Shown: positions 25,301 through 38,600 of the stretch, one piece after another
Layout: each line of letters opens with the position of its first letter
Position numbering within the stretch: the first letter of the stretch is position 1
Assembly: GCA_963513935.1 (NCBI GenBank)
Contig: OY740767.1
Location: forward strand, 151,224,431-151,288,430
Length of the DNA stretch: 64,000 nucleotides
Direction of reading: 5' to 3'
Origin: Aphrophora alni
Taxonomy: Eukaryota; Arthropoda; Insecta; Hemiptera; Aphrophoridae
Position numbers and translations under genes: made by a program
Notes under the pieces: model-generated
What the model was told of the DNA's origin: nothing
Seen by the model: only the letters and a program-made list of their open reading frames with translations
Databases searched by the model: none

Positions 25301-28300
25301 TTGCATTGTCTTATTATTTATGTTTGTTGATACGTTTCTGAATTCCTCCAGGTACTAAAGTAGGTCTCAAAGATGGAGGAACTCCTAAATATATTGACAA
25401 AATAAATACAATGCTAGGATTGGCAGAAAATTGTACTTAAACTAACAATATTGTAATTGATGTACTCAAAGGTATTAGTGAAATTTAAAGTATAGAGAAA
25501 AATTTTAATGTTGGAAATTAGATTTTAATATATGAATGGTTATAAATACCTTGTTTGTCAAACAATCCTTATTTTTTGTGCGACATGTTTCGCCGTTACA
25601 CAGACGGCATTATCAAGCTACACTTTACAAACACAAGACACTAAATATTAACAACATTTATCAACACTAAAAAAGAAGAAGTTATTCTTGTACATTTGTA
25701 CACGTTATATGAATTAAAACTGTCTTTAAGTAGCCACATGTTATACCAGCTGTTTCTACTACTTGACTGGATGAAATCTAAGGTCTTATCTAGATTTGTT
25801 TAGATAGGTCTACCCTTCTCTGTTATGTTGTCTGAGCTTGAGATATACGATTTATTAGATCATATAAATATACAGTTAGAATTAAATTTTAGTTTATCAT
25901 TTAATACATTATTTGGGTTGTTTTTAGTGTGTTTATAGATCTCAAGGTATTTATAGAAACAAGGTATTTATAACCATTCATATATAAATATAACAATCCA
26001 TTAGGCTACAATAAATTCTATAGATTTTAATAACAAAAATCTAGTTGACTGCTTTTTCAAATTTATGAAAAATAAGTATCGTATGTACATGTTCCAAAAG
26101 CATTTCAATTTATACCAACTGGAGATAATTCTCTACTCAGTATTAAAAAAAGATCTTTGGGTATTTATACACAAACACCTAATACTACAAATTTTATTGA
26201 TTAATGATTGTGAATATTAACAGTAAGTAAGGCTCTAATACAAAAAGGGGAAATCTGTACTCCAGCTTCATCTTCTAATCACCTTTTTTACTTTCCTATT
26301 ATACAGTAAGGAAGGAGTTGTATTTTAAATATTACATTTTTTTTTTATAGCAGTGTGAAGATTTTCAGAATGAAGAGATTCATTTGGGTTTTTATTATAT
26401 GAAGGCCAGAAACCCTAAAAAAGATTGTGTATTTAGACCCCAACACACAGATTGCTATGTCAGTAAGCATTGAAGTAAAAAGCGACAACATAGTTTTAGA
26501 TTTTTTGATTTAAAGATAAAAATCCATTTTGGACAAGAACATAAGCCACACTTTTAAAGTAAATAGACATGAATATCTAGCACATTATGTCTAGCTAAAC
26601 ATCTGAAATGGAGTTTTTGAGAATATACTAGTAAAGTTATAATTTATTTTACTAAGCTAGAGCTCGTGGAGCATGTTGCACTTCAATGGTTCAATTAATC
26701 TATCTAATTAAAATTTCTACAAATAATGTAAAGAAAATTAGTTTAGTGTGAGTCTTAAGGTAAATTAAATGTTCTTAAATTTTTAATAAAATGAAGAAAA
26801 GAGATCACTTCTGTTAAAGTAAAATAATGGTTACATGTACAATTCAAACAAATGTCAAAACAGAGAGATAAATTGAAGAAAACTGAAAGTACAAGAACCT
26901 TAAAATGAAGATTTCCGCAATTCTTAATAGGAAAAATTACCAATGGCAGCAGCTTTTACAAGATGATCCAAGAATGTGAAATATATACCAATCCCGTTCT
27001 TTGATACAGGTACTTTATAAGTGTGCATAAAATGTATGACACTCTGTAAGAATTTTTACCCAATTTAGTTCAAATCTGACATACAGATTTTATCTTAAAC
27101 GAGTTCATTAACCCATAAAATCATTCAAACAGTTTGAAAATGACAGATGTTAAAAGTTGCAATAATTCCACTAAAATAACTTAAATTGTGTCACAAAATT
27201 TATGGATCATGATTTTGTTGTGCCTAATCATATAAACACAATTCACTTAACTCTTCAACTTAATTAAAATAAGTTACAGACAACAGTGAAATTTTGAACC
27301 ATGATCTACCATTTTTTTTTAATACAGTATATATTAAATATTAGCTTAATTTGGATATTTTATAAGACTAATCAGAAAGTGAAACCACCATAATTAAGCA
27401 ACAAAATATAGTGTTAGGAGTTAATTGGATCTCAAATTTTCAGAGATTCCTCATGTGTCAAAAAACATTTGTTATCAAAACAATCTGTATCAATCAAATA
27501 CTTGTTACCAAATCCTAAATGGTATAAATAAATAAATATTGACCTTGACTTGTGAGATAATATTTATTGTGACTTGTCTATTTATTTATTTATTATTATG
27601 ACTTGTGAGATTGTATAAATATATACAAATCCTGACCACAGCATGTAAATAGCAAAGTTCTAAGTTTACATAGATTATACAACTGTTTTTTCTTCAAAAA
27701 GGCAATCTTCCTAACTCATATCAACACCGTGTTACTTTGTACCGGAAATGTTTTTTATGCTTAATAACCATCTTTACTCGTTTCTCCTATAATTATAAAT
27801 CAACCGTATCACCTAAATTTAATCTAAATCAATTTATATAAGTTATTTAATCACAATAAACAAACTTTAATCTTCATGTAAGTTGTTTGTAATATTCAAA
27901 TTTTGTTTGATATAAAATAAATATTTAGGCTAGCTCAGAAACATACAGTAAAAGTGTAAATAATTTTAAGGAAATCGAACTTAGTCTTTAGAGATAAATA
28001 AATAATTCCTCAAATCAGACTTAAACAGTTTATCTTTAACTTTTAATTTACAAAATATTTAATTATACCTATATGGGAACAATTTATCTATGTATAACAT
28101 TTGGTTGTGAAATATTTCAAATACTGTAATGTGTTTTCTGAATTTGATAGAATATAAGAAATTGATCCTAAATTCATTTTACAGAGGAGGAAACAGCAGA
28201 AACAGAGGAAGTGCAACGTATACAATTTCACCCAATGAAGCTGAACCTGTACCTCCAGTTTCACCCAATAGAGGAACACCTTCTTCAGTAAGGTAAGGCT

Positions 28301-31300
28301 TCAGTTGCAAAATTTAACAAGTGGTCTTGATGTTGGTAAATTCGTTAGAAAATTTTGTAACGGGAAAGAATTTCTTACAATCTCATTTATAAACAAAGGT
28401 GGGTAACTATATAGTTGGCCTTGTTCTGTTAGAGTCTAGATTAGGAGACACGGGCTTAGCTTGGAAAGTGGTCCTTGGTATTACTAGGTAGTACACAAAT
28501 GAAAAACACACAATAAACACTAATGTTCTGAAATATTTTGTAAATACTGTTTATTTTCTCAATCAACAGAGAATATAAAAAGAAAAGTAAATTGTTGTAA
28601 TTTGGTTGCAGAGGATGGATTTTTGTTGAGTGTTGAACCGCAGGCTACAGATGTATGTTTTATGCATAATCAATGGTATAGGGAAGCCACAGTGGATTAT
28701 AGCAAAACAATAATAAGATTAAAATTACTTACAATGATGGAATCCAAATTATTTTAAAACATAATTTTCATTTGCATAATTATATATTTTTTTAAATATC
28801 TCCACTCCGGCCAAAAGTAGATATATTTAAATGGTTACAACGTACAGGTAACCAAAGCTGGTCTTCGCACTGGTCTCTCCATCCATGATTCAGGATTCTG
28901 GGGCTGTCCTTAACACTTTAGCTGCCATATCGGTCCGAAACTAAGGTGAATATACATGCAGTGTTTCGGCACGATCGGACCGATAAAGTCACTGACGTAT
29001 TGTTTTGTTTTGTGGCTCACAGTTCGATAGTGCAGCAACCTATCGGCATATTTTGGTATTCTCTGGATTGGGTAAAGACGTAGTATATTGTATGCTTTAA
29101 TAACTGTTACCATGGTTACTCAATATAATAATAAAATCAGTGGATATTTTCACTTTTTTATCGGCACGATTGGACCGATTAAAAATTTTACAAAAACATT
29201 TTGGTTTACTAATGAATAATTCACAAAGAATACAGATGTAAAATGGATATATCTATTTATAAAATAAATATTAGACAAATAAAATAGTAAGCTTGCCAAC
29301 ATAAAGAAATGAAATAGCCCGTTTAGATTTTTTTTTTTTTTTTTACACGAAAATTATCTCGCTCCGATCGGACCTAAACGTTATACTACGATTAAAATTA
29401 AAGCCGAAAAATTGCATTTCGGTCCAATCGGTCTCGAAACTATATATGCATAAATGTAAATAAAATTAGTAAATACTGTTACCTTATATTATTTAACATA
29501 GATAGATGCAAAAATAATAATGGAAAAATAATTTGATAATCGTGGCACTCCAGGCAAGAGTATTGTATTAGGCCTTGGCAGCTAACTTGTTAAACACTAT
29601 AATCCTTTAATACATTAATCTTTTATTACCTAGCAAAAGATATGGTTAGCACATTAAGTTTCTTTTGCTGTATTTATAGCTTTTATAACCAGAAGTTGTT
29701 ACCAATTGTTGTTCCCCACTTTGTTTCAATACTGAGTCAATTTTAAAAAAAATTACATGGGGATTCATACCCAGAAGATTTCCTACACCAAACAAAAGCA
29801 TTAGTTACTAGACTAATTAAAACCTCTTGGAGATGCCCTTGACTACCACAAATGGTGGAGCATTACTAAATTTCGAACTGGACCTCACCAGTTCGAACTG
29901 GAAATATGGTGTACCTTACCTATTCGTTTAAATATGTCTGTAAATACTTAATTTTAATGCCTATCTTCATGAATAGTTTTTGATCATCTTCAAATTGGAG
30001 GATAAATAGATTCATAGAGTTCTCTAAAAAGTTAATCTATTAACTCAATTTATTAGTTTTAAAATGGAGTTAGTTCAAAGAGCAGAAAAAAAGTAAAACT
30101 ATTTTAAAGTACACTCATAATAACATCTTTCATGTTATTAAAAAATTACCTTTCACAAATGCAGAAAATGTGTTCTCTGCAGTAGAGGTGTTGATGGATT
30201 TTTTCACCTTCTTGTTAAAAGACAATGCTTTGTTAACTGAGATTATGTTAAATAACATATTGTTAAATATGAAATCCAAAAAAATAACATAATAAAATAA
30301 GAATACCAACTTAAGACAAGAATATGTCAAGTAATCAAATATTTACTAAGTAAACGTTCCGTAATTAAACTCTGAATTTAGATAATTATTGAATTGACAC
30401 TTATTTATGATTTAAAACTTCTTTTTTGTTTTGGTACTAAAACATATAATTTCTTTTTTCCAGTCGTAACAGACCTACACTAAAACCAAGCACATCTATT
30501 GTTTCAAAAGCACAGGAATTTGTTGACATATACAAGTTTCCTCCAATCAGGTAAGTTGTTTCCATTGCTTTTATTACCTCCTGAAATTAATAGTTACTAA
30601 ATTAAAACTACATTAAGAAATCCTATTCGGTTATGATTTTATTTTACTTTACCAAGGTTGGTTCAATGTGTTTGTCATAAATAATAATTTTTATTTTTAG
30701 ACCTGAACCAATCTATCCTACACCACAAGTTGATAAGACAGCTGCAAAGTGTCGCAAAGATGTATGTTTACTTCCTGACTGTAGTTGCGGAGGAAAGGAA
30801 ATTCCAGGTAAATGTTTTGCATAACCTCAAATTAATATTAGGATACAAAATAATAAAGTACTATAAATTATGCAATGCAAGAAATAAAATACTTTACTTT
30901 ATTACTTTCAAATATATGAATCACTAGAGCACTGTGGTAAATATACAATGAAAGAAAATTCATTTTATTGTGTTTAGGGGAATTTTCTTTCATTACTTTC
31001 ATACAGTCATGTTATACAATTAGTGTTAATGAATTAAATAATTTATTGTGATCTCTATCAAGGCACCAAGTAATCCTGCACTGCAACCACTCACTAAGAG
31101 CCCATTGGGTAGCTTTTTAATCATTTATAGTGTGGTCAGTACATCAAGTTCCCATTGACGTACATATTAAACAAGACGTGAAAATTGCCACCAAACTTGA
31201 ATTGTACTGAATGTGACAACCAGCTGAGCCTTCTCAGTTCAATGTTCCAGATTTGGGTTGAAATTTTTCATTTCCTATTTTATTGAATATTTGACTTGTG

Positions 31301-34300
31301 TTTAAAAGCAATTTATAGTATTAAACTAAGTGAATACATTTTAAATCTTTTATTTCATCTCTACTAGGCTAGTTGAAAAATGATGTTTGTTTCAAATTTG
31401 ATATAATATGTATTTAAATACCAACATATAAATATATTTTTCCTTCCCTCATCTCCTCAGACATTCACATCTTTTAATATGTATGTTACATTTAAACCAC
31501 AGTAAAAACACAACAAATTAAAAATTATTTTTTCATAATCATTGAAAATATATTGTCTGTGAGGTATAATATCTATCCAGCATATTATTTTGGTGTTATG
31601 GTAATTATTCAGATGAGGGCATAAAAAACCAAATTTATTAAACATGATGTTAAATTTATGGTTTCAATCTAAAATCTCTGAAATATAAATAATTGTGTAT
31701 ACTATCATGTTCCAATTTTATTCTAATAATCTCCAACGCATCAAACACATCTTTAACTAATTTTGAATGTTTTTTTATCGCAGGGGATTTGACTCCAGAA
31801 GAAACACCTCAGATAGTTCTTTTAACTTTTGATGACTCTGTAAATGACCTAAATAAAGGACTTTATAGTGACTTATTTGAAAAAGGCAGAACGAATCCAA
31901 ACGGTTGCCCGATCTCAGCTACATTCTACGTTTCTCACGAATGGACTGATTACAGTCAAGTACAGAACTTGTATTCCACAGGACATGAAATTGCTTCACA
32001 TTCTGTATCGTAAGTATAAGCAAGTTATTATTATGGTAAATTTATAGAGTAACTTACTACTACTTTAACTAAAAAAACATAGTCACGTGCAGCTGAAGGC
32101 AAACTGATTAATTAACACTAATTCTTCTGGAAAATCACTACACTCTTTAAAATTTGTCTCTTAAAATGAGAAAAACTTTTTCAAACATTCAATGATATAA
32201 TCATTGAATAATGAGACTGATTCAGTCCTTAAGATTTGTATAACTAGAATGTATTTCCGTCTCTGTGACTTATTTATTTTGTAGTAATTCTACTTACATT
32301 TATGACGCGTTTCGGAAATATTTTTTTCCATCCTCAGAATATCTCGCTCATTCTGTAACGCGAACACATACAGAAATAGTTAGTGCGTTACGTATGTGTT
32401 AGTGTGTTTTGTGTTGTATGTTGAAATCATATTTATTGTGACGACCTCCAATGAGCGAGATATTCTGAGGATGGAAAAAAATATTTCCGAAACGCGTCAT
32501 ATATGTAAGTAGAATTACTACATAATAAATAAGTCACAGAGACGGAAATACATTCTAGTTATTTTAATCGTGACTTGGGCACATTTGCAATGAATATTAA
32601 GATTTGTAGCAATATAATAATCAAATGAGTTTATTTCATACAAAAAATTATCCAAATGTGAAAAACCCAATCTAATATAGACATCTGTTAATTTGGCAGC
32701 TAATTTTGATTAACTTTTACAAATAGACTTTTCAAATGGTAGTTTTAGCATACAAATATATTTAAAAGTAAATTTACAAATTTACTCTCTTAGAGAATAT
32801 TAAAAAATAAGAATATTTATTTTTTGTTATAATTTAAAAATAGTATACAAAATTACAATTTTAAATATCAAAATGAGAAAATTTGCTTTCTGCAATGGAT
32901 TGGCAGATATTTTTTTTATATATATATTCACTTTTCTTCTGATTTAAAATATTCTTTTTCAACAGTAAATATCTTCATGTTACAGTCACAGTTTTGGTGA
33001 ACAATTCTCACAAAAGAAATGGACCCGTGAGATTGCAGGACAACGAGAAATCTTGTCTGCTTATGGTGGTGTTCGCCAAGAAGATATCCGGGGAATGAGA
33101 GCACCTTTCCTTGCTGTAAGTAACTATAATTAATTGATTAAATTTTGTAGTGTCATATATTTGTCAGTCACGTTTTATGAAAATTTTAAAAAAATGAGAA
33201 ATAACAATTAAGTTTAATTACTTAATTGATTAATTAAGATGCAAGCTCAGTTTTAAACTAAATCTAAAACAAAGGATCGCCGTTTGATTCTAAAGTAAGC
33301 TCCAACAACAGTTTCCAGTCCTGATCTATTTACCTTTATTACAATTTTCTTTTAAAGCTTTTATACCTGTTTTCAACCTAGTTAAAAAATTCAAGTTTTT
33401 TTTTTTTTTTATGCCAAACAAAATTGTTTTCATATTCCCTGAAAAAAGAAAATTACCTCAGTCTAACACTAAATTAAAGAATACACTGAAACGCGCTATA
33501 ATTATTATGGTAGTGTGAATAATAATAACAACAAATTAACGAAAATACCAGGTACTTTTCGATATCTAGATCTCTGTATATATCAAATTTAAGGTATTGG
33601 TTCTTAATAAACAAATTTCAAGGAGATTACAATTAATAAAATTTTATTTATATTATGAATTTAACAAAAGCAACAAATTATAATGATGTAAAATAAAATA
33701 AATATTTAAAGTCTTGAATTAGATTATATTTCTTTTATAATTTTAAATTATATCTTGTAATTCACCTCTATCAATTTATTAGAAGTCTTTGGGTTCTTAG
33801 AAGAAAATAAGACACATTTTGAAAATGGTATTATAATGCTCATAAATTATCTAATGGGATAATCCCATGACTTACTGACTGTTCGAAATATATATTTATA
33901 TACATATTTATTACAGTCCGTTCTAGTTATCTTTAATAACTTGTATTATTTTGGAATAAATTTACTTTATAGTCCACGGCTTTTAGCCGGTTAACACAAT
34001 TCTCTAACTATATGGACATATAGCTTATAGATTATTGTCTACAATATAGCATTTACTTAGTATTTATATCCATATATAAAATTTTGGGTCTGAGTAAACG
34101 ATTGTCCCAAGTGGGTAGGGGGAATAAGGACAACAAACTACTTTATTGAAGTCAATTGAGTCTAAGAATATTAGTTATTATATTATAAAGGTTATTTGTT
34201 TTCAAAGTAAAATTTATGAATAGGAATTAATCAATGATTGAATAAAATTATTAGTTGTTTAGTTCATATGAGTTCATATAGTTCATTTGAATTCTCATCA

Positions 34301-35623
34301 AATTAAGTTTTACACAGCAATATTAACCATTGGTGAAACTCAAGCTCAGGCAACTGACCATCTTCAAAGTTGTATTGTCCGGGTAGCGAAATGGACCTGT
34401 GACTGGAAAATCAAACTCAATGAACAAAAATCAACACATGTTACATTTGCTTTGCGACACGTAGATAATAGGCAATGTGTTTATATAAATAGCAAGCTAA
34501 TACCGCAACATGATTCGGTTAAATATTTGGGAATGTACCTTGATAAACGCCTGTATGAAATCACAACATACATTAAGTTAAAATGTTATCCATAAGTTAA
34601 AATAGGAGGATAAAAAACTTTGATTGAAGATCTGCGGGAAAATGTTTAAATAGTGGCCATTTTTAAGGATTTGTCGCTATCTTTTGAGTAATTCAAGTGA
34701 AAAAATATTAAATTACATTCAAATTTGTAGATTTTATTGTTGTATTTAGTTGTATCAACTGTACTAAATAATGGGGGGGGAAGCAAATTTATTACAAAAT
34801 TAGGAAACACAGGCTTACCTTGGAAAGTGGTCCTTGGTATTACCTAGTAGTATACAAATAGAAAACACTATAAAACTCTAAAGTTCTGAAATATTTTGTA
34901 AACCCTGTTGACTTTCTCAATCAATAGAGACTATAAAAAGAACACTGAATTTTTAGCACTGACTGATTGAGAAAGTCAACAGGGTTTACAAAATATTTCA
35001 GAACTTTAGTATGTTATTATATGTTATTCTTTCTGTATTCTACTAGGGAATATCAAGGACCACCTTTCAAGGTAAGCCTGTGTCTCCTATCTGAATATAA
35101 TAGGCTATGTACCCTATTAAACTCTAACTTATTACAAAATTGTAATTTTAAACTTTGGCCTAAGAAAGAAATTTTACCAAGTTAACAACATAAATATAGC
35201 AAGTTCAGGCTTTTTCATTTATATTTGTTGCCTACCAAGGATGTGACTCCGTCACAAGCAAAGAGAATGAAGGATGTGTAAAATATAAGCAAATCTCAGA
35301 ATTCTATCAGCATTGAACAAAGCAACTTTTATAAATAGTAATTAAATTGAATTTGTAAATTTCTTTTAAAATCTACACACAATAATTATACGTTAAATAT
35401 TTTCCTCCTACATGGAGAATTTTGTTTAATATTTACTTTCAATTTTTAGGTTGGAGGAAACAAAATGTTTAAGATGTTGTACGATTCCAACTTCACTTAT
35501 GATTCTTCCATGCCTGTCTATGAAAACAAACCTCCAAGTTGGCCTTATACTCTGGACTATAAGATCTTCCATGACTGCATGATCCCACCTTGTCCAACAC
35601 GTTCGTATCCAGGTAATATACAC

Positions 35624-35657
<34 letters not shown>

Positions 35658-38600
35658 TTGTCCCATGAAACTAGCTTATGGTGGGAAATTAATATTTAAA
35701 ACAAAACTTAATTTCTATAAACTAATCCATACCGTAATTATATGCAACTGTTCTTTTTTTATACTGATCGCTTGTTATAATTTTGTTAATCATCATTACA
35801 ACCTAAAACATCTGATCCAATTGTAATGCTATTTTTACTTTTTAATTCCATCAGTAATTTATTTGTTCACTAAGAAACAAATTTTTTATTACAACCGAAA
35901 AATCTAGTTCTTTGGAAAACTGGTGGTTTTTTTTTTTTTTTTATTGTTTGTATTTGTCTTCTCGTCTGTTTCTCATCTTATTTTAATCTTTCCAATGGTG
36001 TAAAATTTATGTCATCAGCACAGTCTATGCAAACAAATTTTTAACACTGTCTATTGTTTTTACAACAGTGCTGGTTTTAAAAAATCAATGTATGCTTATA
36101 CAATATTTTTCAACATTAAGTGGTAGTCCCGGGAGATAAGTTTTTAAGGAGGGATGGAGGTTAGTTGTTTAGTGTTGCACTTCAACCACAACGACAATGG
36201 TTTTTTACTCCAACTTCCAAAATGGCATAAAAAAAGGATAGGACGGTGAGATAAGGAAAGACTGGTTTTATCTCAGAGCAATGTAGAACTGAAGTAGGAA
36301 CATCCATTTCCTGGTCAGTTAATTTCAAGAGCCTGAAGAGATAATGCCCGACCTCTTGGTCTTTAATGCCCTTATAGAAATCTAACTTCCAGCCTTATTA
36401 CTCTATTACATGACCTTCTATCAAAGACGTTTTCAGAAACACATTCCCTTCAACCTGTGTAAAGGAATTAAATGTTTTATTCTTTTCTTGGGTTTGAAAT
36501 TTTGAATAATTGTTACTGACACATAGATCAGCACAATAAAACCACTGGGGTTGAATGTAATTGTTAATATCCTTAATGTTGAAATTCTCAATTAATTTAC
36601 TAAGTTTAACAAAATTCATGAACAAAAACTATTTGGATTTTTTTTTAAACATTAACTGTAATCTGCCACTAACAAACTCTACAAGCTTGCTGGGTCATTA
36701 GCATCTTATTATATTTGTTATCATTTCAAAAAATATCTATGACTAACCAATAAATTATTATTTACTACTTTTACTAATTAAGTTATTGTTCTGGTCATTG
36801 CTTTTCAGGAGTGTGGGAAGTCCCTATGGTGATGTGGCAAGATTTGAATGGAGGTCGATGTTCCATGGGGGATGCTTGCAGTAATCCACCAGCGTCTGAC
36901 GGAGTTTATAAAATGTTGATCAAGAATTTTGAACGCCATTTTACTACGAACAGGTATTTTAACTTGATTTACTTTGAATAGTACATGATGAATAAAGTAC
37001 AAGATGATTAATTGCTCCCTTGAATAAAGGATGTTCCCTAATCAATTGAGACAAGCCAAAAGTATTTTACTTTTACTTCAAACATGTCTTGAATCAATAC
37101 ACAACACATTTTTAGATACAAATTTCTTCCTTTTTTTGAAGGGGCAAAATACTATATACCTAATTTAATTATTAGAATACAACACAAATGACCCCTCAAT
37201 ACCTATTTTTTGAGAGTTCCAAAATTGTGTACACATTTTACAAAAATTTGAAACAATTTTTTTAAACTTTCATTGATTAATGAGTTGAGGGGATTGGAAG
37301 GCACAACCATCCTCCCCCATCAAAATGAAACAAGTATCTCTACATGTATATAACGGCTATAATCTCAAACCAAACAAATTTTATTAAATATCAGGACAAA
37401 TATGGGGGGGGGGGTAATACCACGTTAAATGCTTCACCTTTTCTTTCATTGTGAACCACATTGTTCCTTACATTTAAAAACCCTAACTATTTAGACAAAA
37501 TATATAAACAATTACACATATTTTTAAGTTACTTTCAAAATATCAAATTATCTAAGTCATGTGTTAAGAAGAAAGCAAAGGAAAAAGTGAAAGTTATTGA
37601 ATGTTGCTTATGTTTGTAGTCTCTTTTCTAACTTGTAAGAAACAGCTTTCAAATGTGACCATAACATCTTAGCAATTTTAGATAACCGAAACTAGTTTGT
37701 AACTCTGTTCCCCGAGTATTTATGAATTTATGTGACTGGAAAAATGAAGCTACAAATTACCATTGTGGGTAAAACTAGTGTATGAAAATGTAGGTTGATA
37801 AATTATTCATGTCTCATAAACTTTGTTTAAATAAAAATATCCAAAACATTTTGTGTAGTATTACAGTATTTTATTTTGTTCTCAGAGCACCTTTTGGATT
37901 ATTTTACCATGCAGCATGGTTCACTCAACCTCATCATAAAGAAGGTTTCATTGCCTTCCTCGATGCAATAGTAAACATGCCTGAAGTTTGGGTGATTACA
38001 AATTGGCAAGCTCTCCAATGGGTACGAGACCCTACGCCTATTTCAAGGCTCAACAATTATGGACCTTTTCAATGCAACTATCCTGTAAGTACATTTGTTG
38101 TATTATTTTGACTTAATAAAAAAATAATATAAGGGTGTTAAGAAACAAATAAAATATGTTGGAATTTCAGCGACTATGAAAATACCTTGAGTCTCTGGTG
38201 GATCTAATGGCTAGAGCTCTTGATTTTGTATATGAAAGAAGTACCAGGTTTAATCTTGTGGATGCTCATAATGTTTTAGTCTTGACCAGATATCATGAGT
38301 TTAGTGAAGAACCACAATTAGTAATGAATTTTGGTTGGGAAAGTTAAAATTAAAGCAAATTACACTCTGTTTGAAGTTATTTGTTAATGATGGAAGTTCA
38401 ATTTTATTATTATACATTTTTCGGACATTTGCCATCATTTGTGTGTTAAAAATCATAACACGACGTTTCGGGAATAAGAATCAATTCCCGTTATCAAGTG
38501 ACTAAAAACTAAAGAAACATGAAACTAGAAACTAAGCCTATGTAAGAAGTAAAATTAAATAAGAATACCACCAACCTTAATATCTAAGCATGCATCTCAG

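Larger units (their letters stand above)
32241..32561. mobile_element. Foldback element with hammerhead-like motif in both arms (locus B)
   Basis: This near-perfect inverted repeat of 321 bp starts TAACTAGAATGTATTTCCGT and ends with its complement, with arms of about 115 bp and a central spacer of about 90 bp. It lies inside a CDA5-like intron. Each arm carries one hammerhead-like motif in opposite orientation. No coding remnant is visible. Confidence 0.8.

Noticed and set aside
28910..29113. 67-residue minus-strand frame at the left end of the second piggyBac-type element
   Set aside because: It overlaps the terminal repeat and has no transposase motif.
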